64,000 bases of DNA from Herbidospora daliensis (GTDB lineage Bacteria; Actinomycetota; Actinomycetes; Streptosporangiales; Streptosporangiaceae), in contig NZ_BBXF01000002.1 in assembly GCF_001570585.1 (NCBI RefSeq), forward strand, positions 806,001 through 870,000. Reading direction: 5' to 3'. This document shows, piece by piece, positions 26,477 through 35,072 of this stretch (its first letter is position 1; each line of letters starts with the position of its first letter). A program made the translations under genes and the position numbers. The notes beneath the pieces are model-generated. The model was not told the DNA's origin. It searched no databases and saw only the letters and a program-made list of their open reading frames with translations.

Positions 26477-27115
26477 ATGGTGATCAGGTTTGTCGTCGGG
26501 CTGCCCCTGCTGGTTCTCGTGACGGTGCTCGGAATCGTCGCCGAGATCCCGGCCTGGACGGCCGTCGACGGGGCGCTGGCCCAGATCGTCCACGACGCGA
26601 GGAACCCGTTCCTCACCGGGGTCGCCCTGCTCCTGAACCTGCTCTTCGGCACCGAGGCGGGGGTCGTCATCTCGCTCGCCATGGGGGTGTTCGCCCTGGT
26701 CGTACGCACACCCGAGGCGGTGCGGGCGCTTCTGGTGGTGCTGGCCGGGTGGGGGCTCGGGGCGCTGCTGAAGATCCTCTTCGACCGGCCCCGGCCGCCG
26801 GTCGGCTTCTCGATGCTCGGCGACATGGGCGACACGAGCTTCCCGTCGGGGCACGTCTGCCTGACGGCCGCCGTCGCGGTCGCCGCCTGGGTACTGGTCG
26901 GGCGGCGGTGGGTCGTCGCGGTCGGAATGGTGCTCGTGGCGGGGCAGATGCTGGCCCGCGTCTATCTCGGCGTGCACTATCCCACCGACGTGCTGGCGGC
27001 GGTCGTCGCGGTGGCGGCGTCGTCGGTCATCGTGCTCAACGGCGGGCCGGGTCATCCCAGGGCGTCGCGCAGGGCCGCCCGCGAGGTTATCCCCAGCCTG
27101 GGGAAGATGCGGTAG
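26477..27115 (+). CDS. PAP2-family membrane phosphatase
   Basis: This 212-residue protein has about five or six transmembrane helices and all three phosphatidic-acid-phosphatase motifs: KILFDRPRPP, SFPSGHV and ARVYLGVHYPTD, the second and third supplying the catalytic histidines. Likely substrates are undecaprenyl pyrophosphate or lipid phosphates. It is divergent from the histidine kinase gene. The last 64 bp overlap, antisense, the 3' end of the LAL regulator gene, so the Arg-rich tail (RASRRAAREV) is encoded opposite that gene's HTH. Confidence 0.92.
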   Translation: MVIRFVVGLPLLVLVTVLGIVAEIPAWTAVDGALAQIVHDARNPFLTGVALLLNLLFGTEAGVVISLAMGVFALVVRTPEAVRALLVVLAGWGLGALLKILFDRPRPPVGFSMLGDMGDTSFPSGHVCLTAAVAVAAWVLVGRRWVVAVGMVLVAGQMLARVYLGVHYPTDVLAAVVAVAASSVIVLNGGPGHPRASRRAAREVIPSLGKMR

Positions 27116-29658
27116 AGGTGCGCGCTGACGGTGCGCGGCGACAGGAAGAGGCGTTCGCCGATCTCCTTGTTGCTCAGCCCCGACGCCGCCAGCTGGGCCA
27201 CCTCCAGCTGCTGCGCGGTCAGCCCGTGGGCCGCGTTCGGCGTCTGCGTCACCGCCACGCCGGTCGCCCGGAGCTCCTGCTCGGCCCGTTGCCGCCAGGC
27301 CGTCGCGCCGATCCCGGCGAACAGGTCGGCCGCCCGGCGCAACTCGGGCCGGGCCTCGCCCGGCTGGTGCCGCCGCCGCAGCAGCTCACCGAGGGCCAGC
27401 CGCACCCGCGCGTGGTCGAACGGCCACCGCTCGGTCCGCGGCAGGGTCAGCGCCGCCCGGAACCGGGCCACCGCCTCGTCGTCCGGCGCGACCAGCGCCT
27501 GGGCGGCCAGCACGTGCAGCCGCAACCGGGGCGCCCGGTCGGTCAGCGCCGAGGCCGCCGCGACGTGGGCCCTGGCCTCCTCCAGACGCCCGGTCCGCAC
27601 GGCCGACTCGACGAGCTCGAACACCGCCCAGGGGGCGTAGGCGACGAAGGGGTCGATCTCTCCCGGGCGGCTGACCGCGGTCCAGTGCGTGTACGCCGTC
27701 TCGTAGTCGCCATGTGCCATCGCGGCCAGCGCCAGGTTGCGGGCCGACAGGGACAGGTGCAGCGCGCACCCGCGCGGGGCGGCCCAGTGGTCGACCGTGC
27801 GGGCGTACTCGCGGGCGCTGTCGACGTCGCCGCGCCCGGCGGCGATCCAGCCCAGGCTGCACCGCAGGTCGTGGGCGAGCAGTTCGAGGTCGTGCCGGAC
27901 GCACAGGTCGAGGCCGTCGTTGGCGGCGCTCTCGGCGGCGTCCCACCGACCGGCCAGGAAGTGGTCGTGGGCGGCCAGCCAGTAGCCGCTCGCCGCGTGG
28001 GTCACCGCGCCCTGGCCGGTCTCGCCGTCGATCAGGGCCCTGATCCGGTCGCGGTATTCGGGCAGCAGGTCGAGATGGGTGGCCGCCCGGCAGAGCGCCG
28101 CGATCCGGCCGGGCGGGGTGTCGGCGGGCAGCGTGTCGAAGGCCGACCTGACCCGGCCCGCCGTGCCGTCGCCGCGCAGCACGTCGTGCAGCAGCCGCAC
28201 GTGGTCGTCGTCGCAGCCCGCCACGGCGTCGCTCACCTCGGCCCAGTGGTCGGCGTCCTGGGCGTAGGAGGCGGCCATCACCCGTACCAGCGGGCCCGCG
28301 CCCGGGGAGCCGCGCAGCAGGCGGCGGGCCGCGTCGAGGTCGCCGTCGCGCAGCAGGAGGATCTGGGCGCGGGTGACCAGCGCGCGGGCCGGGTCGCCGC
28401 GATGGGCCTCGTCGAGCAGCTCCTGCGCCAGGCCGAGCTGCCCCGACTCCCCGGCCAGTTCGGCGGCGTGGGCCAGCCGGGCCGCCTTCGCGGCCGGGTC
28501 GGGGGTCAGCTCGGCGGCCCGCTGCAAAGCCTTCACCGCCAGGCCGGAGCCGCCGCGCAGGCTGACCGCGCGGGCGGCCGCCTCGATCTCGGCCGCCAGG
28601 TGCTCGTCGGGCTCGACGGCGGCGGCGGCCAGGTGCCACATCCGGCGTTCGGGGTCGGAGCGGTGCTGGTCGGCGAGCGCCGCGTGGGCCCGCCGGGTCT
28701 CGTCGGGCGCGGCCGTGTTGATGATCGCCGACCGGACGAGCGGATGCCGGAACCGCATGCCCGACGGCGTCGAGTCGCGCGTGACCAGCCCGAGCCGCTC
28801 GACCTCGACGAGGTCGTGGGGCGACAACTCGGCCCGGTGCTCCAGCCGGTCGCCGTCGAGGGCGGTGACCAGCAGGGTCGTACGCACCCTCGGCTCCAGC
28901 GACAACACCCGGCCCGCGAACGCCGTCTCCAGCCGGGTGCGCAGCGGCGCGCCGCTCGGCAGCAGCTCCACCCCGACCGACGTCTGCGGCAACTCGGTGA
29001 TCGCCAGCGGGTTGCCGGCCGCCTCGGCCAGCACCCGCGCCCGTACCGACTCGGGCAGCCCCGGGTGGAGCAGGTCGAGCAGCCGGCCCGACGCCTCGTC
29101 GTCGAGCGGGCCGACCTCGACCATGTTGATGCCGGGCGTCACCCGCTCGGTCGCGGTCAGGGGCCGGCGGGCGAAGATCGCGCGCAGGTCGTGGGCGCGC
29201 AGCCGCATGAGGATGAACATCATCACCTCACGCGTCGGATGGTCGACCCAGTGGGCGTCCTCGACGGCGACCAGCACCGGCCCGTCCTGCGCCACCGCCG
29301 CCAGCACGGCCAGCGACGCGACCGAGATCGCCAGCCGGTCGGGGGCCGGGCCCTCGCGCAGGCCGAGCACCCGGCGCAGCACGTCCTGGTGGAACGGCTC
29401 GATCCGGTCGAGGTGGTGCATCACCGGCGCGAACAGCTGGTGCAGCCCGGCGAAGGCGAGCTGGGCCTCGCTCTCGAACCCGGTGCCGCCCAGGATCGTC
29501 ATCCCGCGGCAGCGCGCGTACGCCAGCGCCGCCTCCAGCAGCACCGACTTGCCCACCCCCGGATCGCCGTGCAGCACGACGTTGGGCAGCACCCCCGGCG
29601 CGCGGTCGATCGCGCCCCGGAGGACGGCCAGCTCCCGCTCCCGGCCGATCAGGTCCAT
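27052..29658 (-). CDS. LAL-type (large ATP-binding) LuxR-family regulator
   Basis: This 868-residue MalT-like regulator has an N-terminal AAA ATPase with Walker A HGDPGVGKS and Walker B VLVAVEDAHW. A long TPR-like helical region (about 350-790) follows. The C-terminal LuxR HTH reads GLTAQQLEVAQLAASGLSN, then EIGERLFLSPRTVSAHLYRI. The start is ATG 29658 because GGAGGAG lies 7 nt upstream; an in-frame upstream ATG lacks a site. It is divergent from the hydrolase gene at 29728 with a palindrome between them, so that hydrolase is the probable target. Confidence 0.92.
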   Translation of the reverse strand: MDLIGRERELAVLRGAIDRAPGVLPNVVLHGDPGVGKSVLLEAALAYARCRGMTILGGTGFESEAQLAFAGLHQLFAPVMHHLDRIEPFHQDVLRRVLGLREGPAPDRLAISVASLAVLAAVAQDGPVLVAVEDAHWVDHPTREVMMFILMRLRAHDLRAIFARRPLTATERVTPGINMVEVGPLDDEASGRLLDLLHPGLPESVRARVLAEAAGNPLAITELPQTSVGVELLPSGAPLRTRLETAFAGRVLSLEPRVRTTLLVTALDGDRLEHRAELSPHDLVEVERLGLVTRDSTPSGMRFRHPLVRSAIINTAAPDETRRAHAALADQHRSDPERRMWHLAAAAVEPDEHLAAEIEAAARAVSLRGGSGLAVKALQRAAELTPDPAAKAARLAHAAELAGESGQLGLAQELLDEAHRGDPARALVTRAQILLLRDGDLDAARRLLRGSPGAGPLVRVMAASYAQDADHWAEVSDAVAGCDDDHVRLLHDVLRGDGTAGRVRSAFDTLPADTPPGRIAALCRAATHLDLLPEYRDRIRALIDGETGQGAVTHAASGYWLAAHDHFLAGRWDAAESAANDGLDLCVRHDLELLAHDLRCSLGWIAAGRGDVDSAREYARTVDHWAAPRGCALHLSLSARNLALAAMAHGDYETAYTHWTAVSRPGEIDPFVAYAPWAVFELVESAVRTGRLEEARAHVAAASALTDRAPRLRLHVLAAQALVAPDDEAVARFRAALTLPRTERWPFDHARVRLALGELLRRRHQPGEARPELRRAADLFAGIGATAWRQRAEQELRATGVAVTQTPNAAHGLTAQQLEVAQLAASGLSNKEIGERLFLSPRTVSAHLYRIFPRLGITSRAALRDALG

Positions 29659-29678
29659 CGCGCGTCTCCTCCGAGGTG

Positions 29679-29692
29679 CAGTCAATTGACTG
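29679..29692. promoter_or_regulatory. Perfect 14-bp palindrome CAGTCAATTGACTG
   Basis: The palindrome lies between the LAL regulator gene and the divergent hydrolase gene. A near-copy, CAGTCATCTGACAG, occurs at 30517-30530 before the second hydrolase gene. The shared extended context is TGCAGTCA...TGAC-GATT, which points to one regulator for both hydrolases. Confidence 0.6.
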
Positions 29693-29727
29693 ATTGCAGC
29701 GCCGGCCCGGACGGGAACGCTGGTCGA

Positions 29728-30483
29728 ATGTCCTGGCTACGAGTGGGTTCCGACGTGCGCCTCTTCTATGAGGACTTCGGCGAGGGGGAGCCGGTCGTGC
29801 TGATCCACGGCTGGCCGCTGTCGCACCGCTTCTGGGAGGCCCAGACCGGGCCGTTCGTGGCGGCCGGGAAGCGGGTCATCGCGTACGACCGGCGCGGCTT
29901 CGGCCGGTCGTCGCAACCCTGGGACGGCTACGACCCGCCGACCCTCCTCGCCGACCTGGGCGTGCTGGTCGACACGCTGGGGCTCGACCGGGTGTCGCTG
30001 GTCGGCTTCTCGACCGGCGCGGCCGAGGCCGTGGGCTACGCCGTCTCGGCTCCGGCGCGGGTGCGCCGTCTCGTGCTGGCGAGCCCGGTGTTGTTCCCCG
30101 ACCCGCTCGCGGCCGACCTGCACGCCGCCGTGCGGCACCGCCTGCCCATGCTCGACGACGTGCTGCTGCGCATGTTCGCCGTGGACGGAGACCAGGCGCT
30201 CGACGAGCAGACCCGCCGCTACCTGCTGAGACACGCCTCGGAGGCGTCGCCGAAGGGCACCGCCGACGCGCTGCTGGCCTGGCGGGACGCCGACCCGGAG
30301 CCCGACCTGAAGCGGCTCGACGCGCCGACCCTGGTCGTGACGGGGGAGGCGGACGCGTTCGTGCCCGCCGAGGAGCAGCGGGTGCCGGGCGCGACCCTGC
30401 TGACCATCGCCGACGCCCCCCACGGGGCTCCGCTCACGCACGGCGAGCAGTGGAACGAACAGGTGCTGGCCTTCCTGGCGTGA
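29728..30483 (+). CDS. Alpha/beta-fold hydrolase
   Basis: This 251-residue cytosolic hydrolase has oxyanion segment LIHGWPLSHRFWE, nucleophile elbow SLVGFSTGAAEA, acid region VTGEADAFVP and final His in ADAPHGAPLTHG. It resembles haloperoxidase/esterase-like enzymes such as prolyl aminopeptidase or C-C hydrolase relatives. No ribosome binding site of note precedes ATG 29728. The 14-bp palindrome lies about 42 bp upstream of the start, and the gene is divergent from the LAL regulator. Confidence 0.9.
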   Translation: MSWLRVGSDVRLFYEDFGEGEPVVLIHGWPLSHRFWEAQTGPFVAAGKRVIAYDRRGFGRSSQPWDGYDPPTLLADLGVLVDTLGLDRVSLVGFSTGAAEAVGYAVSAPARVRRLVLASPVLFPDPLAADLHAAVRHRLPMLDDVLLRMFAVDGDQALDEQTRRYLLRHASEASPKGTADALLAWRDADPEPDLKRLDAPTLVVTGEADAFVPAEEQRVPGATLLTIADAPHGAPLTHGEQWNEQVLAFLA

Positions 30484-30516
30484 CCACCCGCCGATTGTCC
30501 CATCAGTACGCGGATG

Positions 30517-30530
30517 CAGTCATCTGACAG
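30517..30530. promoter_or_regulatory. Second copy of the hydrolase operator (imperfect palindrome)
   Basis: CAGTCATCTGACAG, within TGCAGTCATCTGACAGATT, matches the 29679-29692 site in both half-sites with one mismatch. It lies about 24 bp before a -10-like TAACTT (30554-30559) of the second hydrolase gene. Confidence 0.55.
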
Positions 30531-30596
30531 ATTCCGCCGGAAACGCCCCGGCCTAACTTCGTAGACGTCAGCCCGACCGGCGAAGGGAACCCCGAA

Positions 30597-31388
30597 ATGA
30601 CGAACACCATCGTCCTCGTCCACGGCTTCTGGGTCACGCCCCGCTCCTGGGAGCACTGGATCACACACTACGAGGCCAAGGGCTTCCGCGTCCTGGCCCC
30701 CGGCTACCCGGGCTTCGAGGTGGAGGTCGAGGCGCTGCGCGCCGACCCGACGCCGATCGTCGACCTGCGCGTCCCGCAGATCATCGAGAAGCTGGAGAAG
30801 GTCATCGGCGACCTCGACGAGCAGCCGATCATCATCGGCCACTCGGCCGGCGGCGCGTTCACCCAGATCCTGCTCGACCACGGCTACGGCGCGGCCGGCG
30901 TCGCGCTCAACTCCGCCCCCACCGAGGGCGTGCGGGTCGTCCCGCTGACCCAGGTGAAGTCGACCTTCCCGGTGTTGAAGAGCCCGGCCAACCACCACAA
31001 GGCCGTGCCGATCGAGTACGACCAGTGGAAGTACGCCTTCACCAACACCTTCCCCGAAGACGAGTCCCGCGCCCTGTACGAGCGCTACGCCATCCCGGTG
31101 TCGGGCCGCATCCTGTGGGACAGCGTGCTGGCCAACTTCCAGCCCGGCAAACAGGCCGTCGCCGTCGACTACCACAACGACGACCGGGCGCCCCTGCTCT
31201 TCGTCTCAGCCGGCGAAGACCACATCATGCCCCCGGCCATCCAGAACTCCAACGCCAAGCACTACAAGTCCGACACGATCACCGAGGTAAAGCACTACGA
31301 GGGCTACCCGCACCTGCTGCCCGCCGCCCCCGGCTGGGAGGGGATCGCCGACTACGTCCTGGAGTGGGCGCTCAAGCACGCCAAGTGA
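30597..31388 (+). CDS. Alpha/beta-fold hydrolase (esterase EstC-like)
   Basis: This 263-residue hydrolase starts MTNTIVLVHGFWVTPRSWEH. Nucleophile elbow IIGHSAGGAFTQ, acid region VSAGEDHIMP and catalytic His in GYPHLLPAAPGW are in order. GAAGGGAACC precedes the ATG. It is not closely related to the hydrolase at 29728, yet its upstream region carries the same operator-like palindrome. The two therefore probably respond to the same signal. The substrate is unknown. Confidence 0.92.
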   Translation: MTNTIVLVHGFWVTPRSWEHWITHYEAKGFRVLAPGYPGFEVEVEALRADPTPIVDLRVPQIIEKLEKVIGDLDEQPIIIGHSAGGAFTQILLDHGYGAAGVALNSAPTEGVRVVPLTQVKSTFPVLKSPANHHKAVPIEYDQWKYAFTNTFPEDESRALYERYAIPVSGRILWDSVLANFQPGKQAVAVDYHNDDRAPLLFVSAGEDHIMPPAIQNSNAKHYKSDTITEVKHYEGYPHLLPAAPGWEGIADYVLEWALKHAK

Positions 31389-31389
31389 A

Positions 31390-31764
31390 TCAGAGCGGAT
31401 AGGGCCCGAAGCGGCCCCACGCGACGAACACCGTCAGCACCAGCAGAACGGTCGCCGGGATGGCCTGCGGCAGCTCCTTGCGGCGCACGTGCACGAGCAC
31501 CGCGCCCGCCATGGCCACGGCCAGCCCGGCCGCCGCGATCGGGACGAGGATCGGCGCGATCCCGGTCACCCCCGGCAGCACCAGCCCGAACGCCCCCAGC
31601 CCCTCGACCACGCCGATCGCCTTGACCTGACCGGCCGTGAAGTCCTCGGTCCACGCGAGGCCCGACTTCGCCAGCTCCTCCTTCGGGCGGCCGATCTTCA
31701 TCGCGCCCGCGCCGAGGAAGGTGAGGGCGAGGAGGGCCGTGACGACCCAGAGGGCTATGTTCAT
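31390..31764 (-). CDS. DoxX-like family membrane protein
   Basis: This 124-residue protein has four transmembrane helices. It starts MNIALWVVTALLALTFLGAGAMK and contains the DoxX-type first-loop Lys and KAIGVVEGLGAFGLVLP. AAGGAAG precedes the start. DoxX proteins are linked to thiol/redox stress and respiratory complexes. This gene ends 1 bp from the stop of the convergent hydrolase gene, so the two share no operon. Confidence 0.88.
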   Translation of the reverse strand: MNIALWVVTALLALTFLGAGAMKIGRPKEELAKSGLAWTEDFTAGQVKAIGVVEGLGAFGLVLPGVTGIAPILVPIAAAGLAVAMAGAVLVHVRRKELPQAIPATVLLVLTVFVAWGRFGPYPL

Positions 31765-31934
31765 GGAGCTTCCTTTGTGACTTGAAGATTCAACCGAAAC
31801 CTAGTCCCCCTTCACACGGGGCGTCGAGGCGGGCATGCCCTAGGCGCACCCGGATCAGACGTCGTGGCGCGGCTGCCGGGTTCCCTGTCATACCAATCGT
31901 CACCAGTGACCCTTAAGGCCGGTGATGGCCCGGC

Positions 31935-33224
31935 ATGCTCCGCTTCATGCGAAGGATCGTGCTCGCCTGTGTCCTGCTGCTCGCCACGTTCGTGGCGGTC
32001 CCGGCCCGCGCCGCCGCGCCGGCCGACGACTGCCCGCCGGGCGAGATCGCGGGCATCACGTCCGTCGACGGCGGCTACTGGCTGGCCGGCCGCGACGGCC
32101 GCGTGCACGCGTACGGCACCGCGAAGCTGTTCGGCTTCCCGGGCAAGCCCGCGGTGGCGATCGAGGCGACCGCGTCGGGCGAGGGCTACTGGCTCGCCGC
32201 GGCCGACGGCACCGTGTGGGCGTACGGCGACGCGAAGCCCGCCCGCACCGCCGCGCCCGCGCTCACCTCACCGGTCGTCGGGTCGACGCGGACCGAGACC
32301 GGCCTCTGGCTGACCACCGCCGACGGCACCGTGGTCGCCCCCGACGGCAGCCGCACGGCCCGCAAGCACGCGGTCGTCGACATCGTGGCGACCGCGTCGG
32401 GGAAGGGCTACTGGCTCGTCGCCGCCGACGGCTCGGTCTGGGCCTACGGGGACGCGGCGGCCGTACCGAAAAAGCCCTCAGACCTGAAGGCGCCCATCGT
32501 CTCCGCGACCTCGGCGGGCGCCGGGCTGGTCCTCGCGGGGGCCGACGGCGCGGTGTTCGCGCTGGCCGGAGCCGCCTTCCACGGTTCGGCGGCGCCCCTG
32601 CGGCTGGCCGAACCGATCATCGGCGTCGCGGCGGCCACCGCCGAGGGCTACACCCTCGCGGCCGGCGACGGCGCCGTCTTCACCTTCGGCACCGACGGCT
32701 TCATGGGCAACGCCGTCACGACGGCCGCCGACTGCGCCCCGCCCGAGCCGACCCCCGGCTCGGAGATCGTGAAGATCGCCACCGCCATCAAGGACGGCCA
32801 GGCCATGCAGGGCTGGGCCGGCGGCTTCGTCCCCTACGCGTGGGGCGGCGGCCACGGCTCGGCCCCCGGCCCGTCGTTCGGCACCTGCAACTGGTACTCC
32901 GGCCCGCTCCCGTGCCGCGCGAACGTCACCTTCGGCGTCGACTGCTCGGGCTTCGCCCGCTGGGTCTACCACCTGGCCTACGGCCGCGACGTCCTGGGCG
33001 GCGAGAACACCAACGGCCAGCTCAGGAAGCTGACCAGGTCGGCGACGGGCCGCCCCGGAGACCTCGTCTTCTACGGCCGCGGCCCGTCGGACACCCGCCA
33101 CGTGGCCGTCTTCATCGGCGACGGCAAGGTCATCAACGCCCTGCGCACCGGCACGGTCATCAGGGTCGACCCGATCGACGTGAGCAGAGACCGCCTGCCG
33201 GGCTTCTACCGCGTCGCGGCCTAA
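31935..33224 (+). CDS. Secreted NlpC/P60-like peptidase with N-terminal propeller-like repeats
   Basis: This 429-residue exported protein has a signal peptide ending VPARA; ATG 31947 is an alternative start. Residues about 40-255 contain six repeats with GYWLAAADGTVWAYGDA-like cores, spaced about 40 residues, resembling actinobacterial extracellular beta-propeller repeats. The C-terminal domain (about 290-429) has the NlpC/P60 nucleophile Cys337 in GVDCSGFARW and His389 in RHVAVFIGDG. It probably cleaves peptidoglycan cross-links or stem peptides, with the repeats for wall binding. The 3' end overlaps the next gene by 4 bp. Confidence 0.88.
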   Translation: MLRFMRRIVLACVLLLATFVAVPARAAAPADDCPPGEIAGITSVDGGYWLAGRDGRVHAYGTAKLFGFPGKPAVAIEATASGEGYWLAAADGTVWAYGDAKPARTAAPALTSPVVGSTRTETGLWLTTADGTVVAPDGSRTARKHAVVDIVATASGKGYWLVAADGSVWAYGDAAAVPKKPSDLKAPIVSATSAGAGLVLAGADGAVFALAGAAFHGSAAPLRLAEPIIGVAAATAEGYTLAAGDGAVFTFGTDGFMGNAVTTAADCAPPEPTPGSEIVKIATAIKDGQAMQGWAGGFVPYAWGGGHGSAPGPSFGTCNWYSGPLPCRANVTFGVDCSGFARWVYHLAYGRDVLGGENTNGQLRKLTRSATGRPGDLVFYGRGPSDTRHVAVFIGDGKVINALRTGTVIRVDPIDVSRDRLPGFYRVAA

Positions 33225-33595
33225 CGGGGCACGAGCCGGATGGTCGTCGCCTTCGCCGGCCCGGCGACCATCGGATCGACGTAGGCCGGATCTTGGTCGC
33301 GATACTTCATCCGGTACGCCAGGTCGATCCCGTCGTTGACCATCGAGTCGTCCTCCGGCACGAACCGCACGTCCTTGCCCACCCCGCCGGCGGAGACGTG
33401 CCCCTCGCTCCGCTCCCGCGCGGCCCGGAACCACCGCCCGTCCTCACCCTTGTAGGAGCGGACGTAGAGGTCGTCGTCGTGCCGCACGACCCAGACGGTG
33501 ACGGGCTTGAGAAAGCTGCCGTCGGTTCGCTGAGGCGAGATCTCGAGCTCCTCGGCCTCTGCGATGGCGGTGAGCTCGGCCTGAGTCCATGTCAT
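33221..33595 (-). CDS. DUF2255 family protein
   Basis: This 124-residue protein contains the family pattern ELEISPQRTDGSFLKPVTVW, VVRHDDDLYVRSYKG and RWFRAARERSEG. DUF2255 has no known reaction; the fold resembles small FMN/nitroreductase-like beta barrels. No strong ribosome binding site precedes ATG 33595, and TTG 33604 is an alternative. It converges on the NlpC/P60 gene with stops overlapping by 4 bp. Confidence 0.85.
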   Translation of the reverse strand: MTWTQAELTAIAEAEELEISPQRTDGSFLKPVTVWVVRHDDDLYVRSYKGEDGRWFRAARERSEGHVSAGGVGKDVRFVPEDDSMVNDGIDLAYRMKYRDQDPAYVDPMVAGPAKATTIRLVPR

Positions 33596-33651
33596 GGTCG
33601 TCAATGCTCTGACGCGACACCCGACCTGGGCCGGAGGCTCGCCGACGCCGG

Positions 33652-34152
33652 TCAGCCCATCGTCTTCTGGCCGTCGATCGACTCGCGGATGATGTCGGCG
33701 TGGCCCGCGTGCTGGGCGATCTCGCCGACCAGGTGGATGAAGGCGCGGCGGGCCGAGCGGGTCGCGCCCGGCGGGAACCACGGTGCCTTGGGCAGTTCGT
33801 GGACCAGGTCCAGGTCGAGGGTGCGGACCAGTTCGTCGGTCGCGGCGGCGGTGCCCTCCCAGATGGCGAGCAGGTCGTCGAGGTTCTCGTCGTCCTCCAT
33901 GCGGAACTGGCTGGCCCAGTCGACCTGGACGGCCTGCATCGCGGCCGCGCCGCCCGAGGCGAAACGGGCCCAGCCGGCCTCCATCAGGGTGACGTGCTTG
34001 ACGATGCCGCCGAGGCAAAGGTCGCTCGCCGTGGGGCGGAGGCGGGCCTGCTCGTCGGTGAGGCCGGTGGCGGCGTGGCGGAGGAAACGGCGCTGCGCGG
34101 CGAGGGACTCGAGGAGGTCGGCGCGTTCCTGGTCTGTGGTCATGTCGGTCAT
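33652..34152 (-). CDS. DinB/DUF664 family protein
   Basis: This is a 166-residue four-helix-bundle metalloprotein of the DinB-like superfamily. Expected metal-binding histidines are in [12 protein letters not shown] and [14 protein letters not shown]. Family members include mycothiol-dependent enzymes and stress proteins, and the [14 protein letters not shown] motif is the characteristic end. ATG 34152 is chosen because it overlaps the RraA-like stop as ATGA. An in-frame ATG at 34143 also has good spacing from GAGGAAG. Confidence 0.88.
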   Translation of the reverse strand: MTDMTTDQERADLLESLAAQRRFLRHAATGLTDEQARLRPTASDLCLGGIVKHVTLMEAGWARFASGGAAAMQAVQVDWASQFRMEDDENLDDLLAIWEGTAAATDELVRTLDLDLVHELPKAPWFPPGATRSARRAFIHLVGEIAQHAGHADIIRESIDGQKTMG

Positions 34153-34625
34153 CTTCCTCGGGTGGTCACGAGAATGCCGTCGTCGTCGCTGTAGATCGTG
34201 GCGCCCGGGTGGAACATGACGCCGCCGAAGATGACGGCGACGTCGCGGGTGCCGAGGCCGTGTTTGTGGCTCTTGCGCGGGTTGCTGCCCAGGGCCTTGA
34301 CGCCCAGGTCGATGGCCGCGAGGGCGACGACGTCGCGGACGGCGCCGTTGACGACCACGCCCGCCCAGCCGTTGGCGGCGGCCGTGCCGGCGATCACGTC
34401 GCCCAGCAGGGCGGCCTCCAGGGAGCCGCCGCCGTCGACGACCAGGGCGCGGCCGTTGCCGGGCTCCTCCAGGATCGACTTGAGCAGCGCGTTGTCCTCG
34501 TGGCAGCGGAGCGTCGTGATCGTGCCGTGGAAGGCGCGGCGGGAGCCGTACTGACGGAACTGGAGGCTGCACGACTGCAGGGCCTCGCCATGCTCGTCGT
34601 AAAGATCGGCGGTGGACATGTGCAT
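34149..34625 (-). CDS. RraA-like protein (ribonuclease E regulator / aldolase family)
   Basis: This is a 158-residue protein of the RraA trimer family. The core [20 protein letters not shown] and [14 protein letters not shown] gives the Arg and Asp of the metal-aldolase site. Members either inhibit RNase E or act as HMG/oxaloacetate aldolases, and sequence alone does not decide. The length equals E. coli RraA (161). It is translationally coupled to the DinB-like gene, and internal Met3 is an alternative start. Confidence 0.88.
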   Translation of the reverse strand: MHMSTADLYDEHGEALQSCSLQFRQYGSRRAFHGTITTLRCHEDNALLKSILEEPGNGRALVVDGGGSLEAALLGDVIAGTAAANGWAGVVVNGAVRDVVALAAIDLGVKALGSNPRKSHKHGLGTRDVAVIFGGVMFHPGATIYSDDDGILVTTRGR

Positions 34626-34679
34626 GATCCTCGCATGCCGTCACCCTCGGTCATCGTCCGGTCACTAGGGTGCCGGACC

Positions 34680-35072
34680 ATGAGGTTCTTGCTCCGGGCT
34701 CTCGTGGCCCTCGTGGCCGCCGGCGGTGTGGCGTTGAGCGCGCCCGCCGCCCATGCCGACCCCGACGGCTCGCTGCTGGGCGGGCTCGTCGGAGCCGACC
34801 TCGGCACGGTGGTCGGGCTGGTGCCGAGCCTCGTCTGCGGCAACCGGCTGATCAACTACAACTCGCCGGTCGACAACTCGCCGACGCTCTGCGTGAACGG
34901 CGCCATCGCGAGCGGGAACTCGACCGACAGCGGGAACTACTTCAACAAGGGGAACCCGGTGAACAGCGGGAACTTCTCCAACGCCAACGGGTCGACCAGC
35001 AGCAACAACTCCGCCAACAGCGCCAACCTCGCCAACGGGCCGCAGAAGACGAAGATCGGGGAGCGCAGATGA
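34680..35072 (+). CDS. Small secreted Asn-rich protein with chaplin-like Cys pair
   Basis: This is a 130-residue exported protein. The signal peptide ends PAAHA. A hydrophobic Gly/Leu/Val stretch leads to CGN...C with 17 residues between the cysteines (CGNRLINYNSPVDNSPTLC). That CGN start and exact spacing match streptomycete chaplins, though the hydrophobic centre differs. Residues about 75-125 are Asn/Ser/Gly repeats (SGNYFNKGNPVNSGNFSN). A -10-like TAGGGT (34666-34671) sits 8 bp before the ATG, so the mRNA may be leaderless. It overlaps the next gene by ATGA. A surface-coat or amyloid role is inference. Confidence 0.7.
   Translation: MRFLLRALVALVAAGGVALSAPAAHADPDGSLLGGLVGADLGTVVGLVPSLVCGNRLINYNSPVDNSPTLCVNGAIASGNSTDSGNYFNKGNPVNSGNFSNANGSTSSNNSANSANLANGPQKTKIGERR

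Noticed and set aside
26749-29700. Very long + strand open frame across the LAL regulator
   Set aside because: The translation is Arg/Gly/Pro/Gln-rich shadow sequence. Only its end after 29728 is real, as the separate hydrolase gene with its own start.
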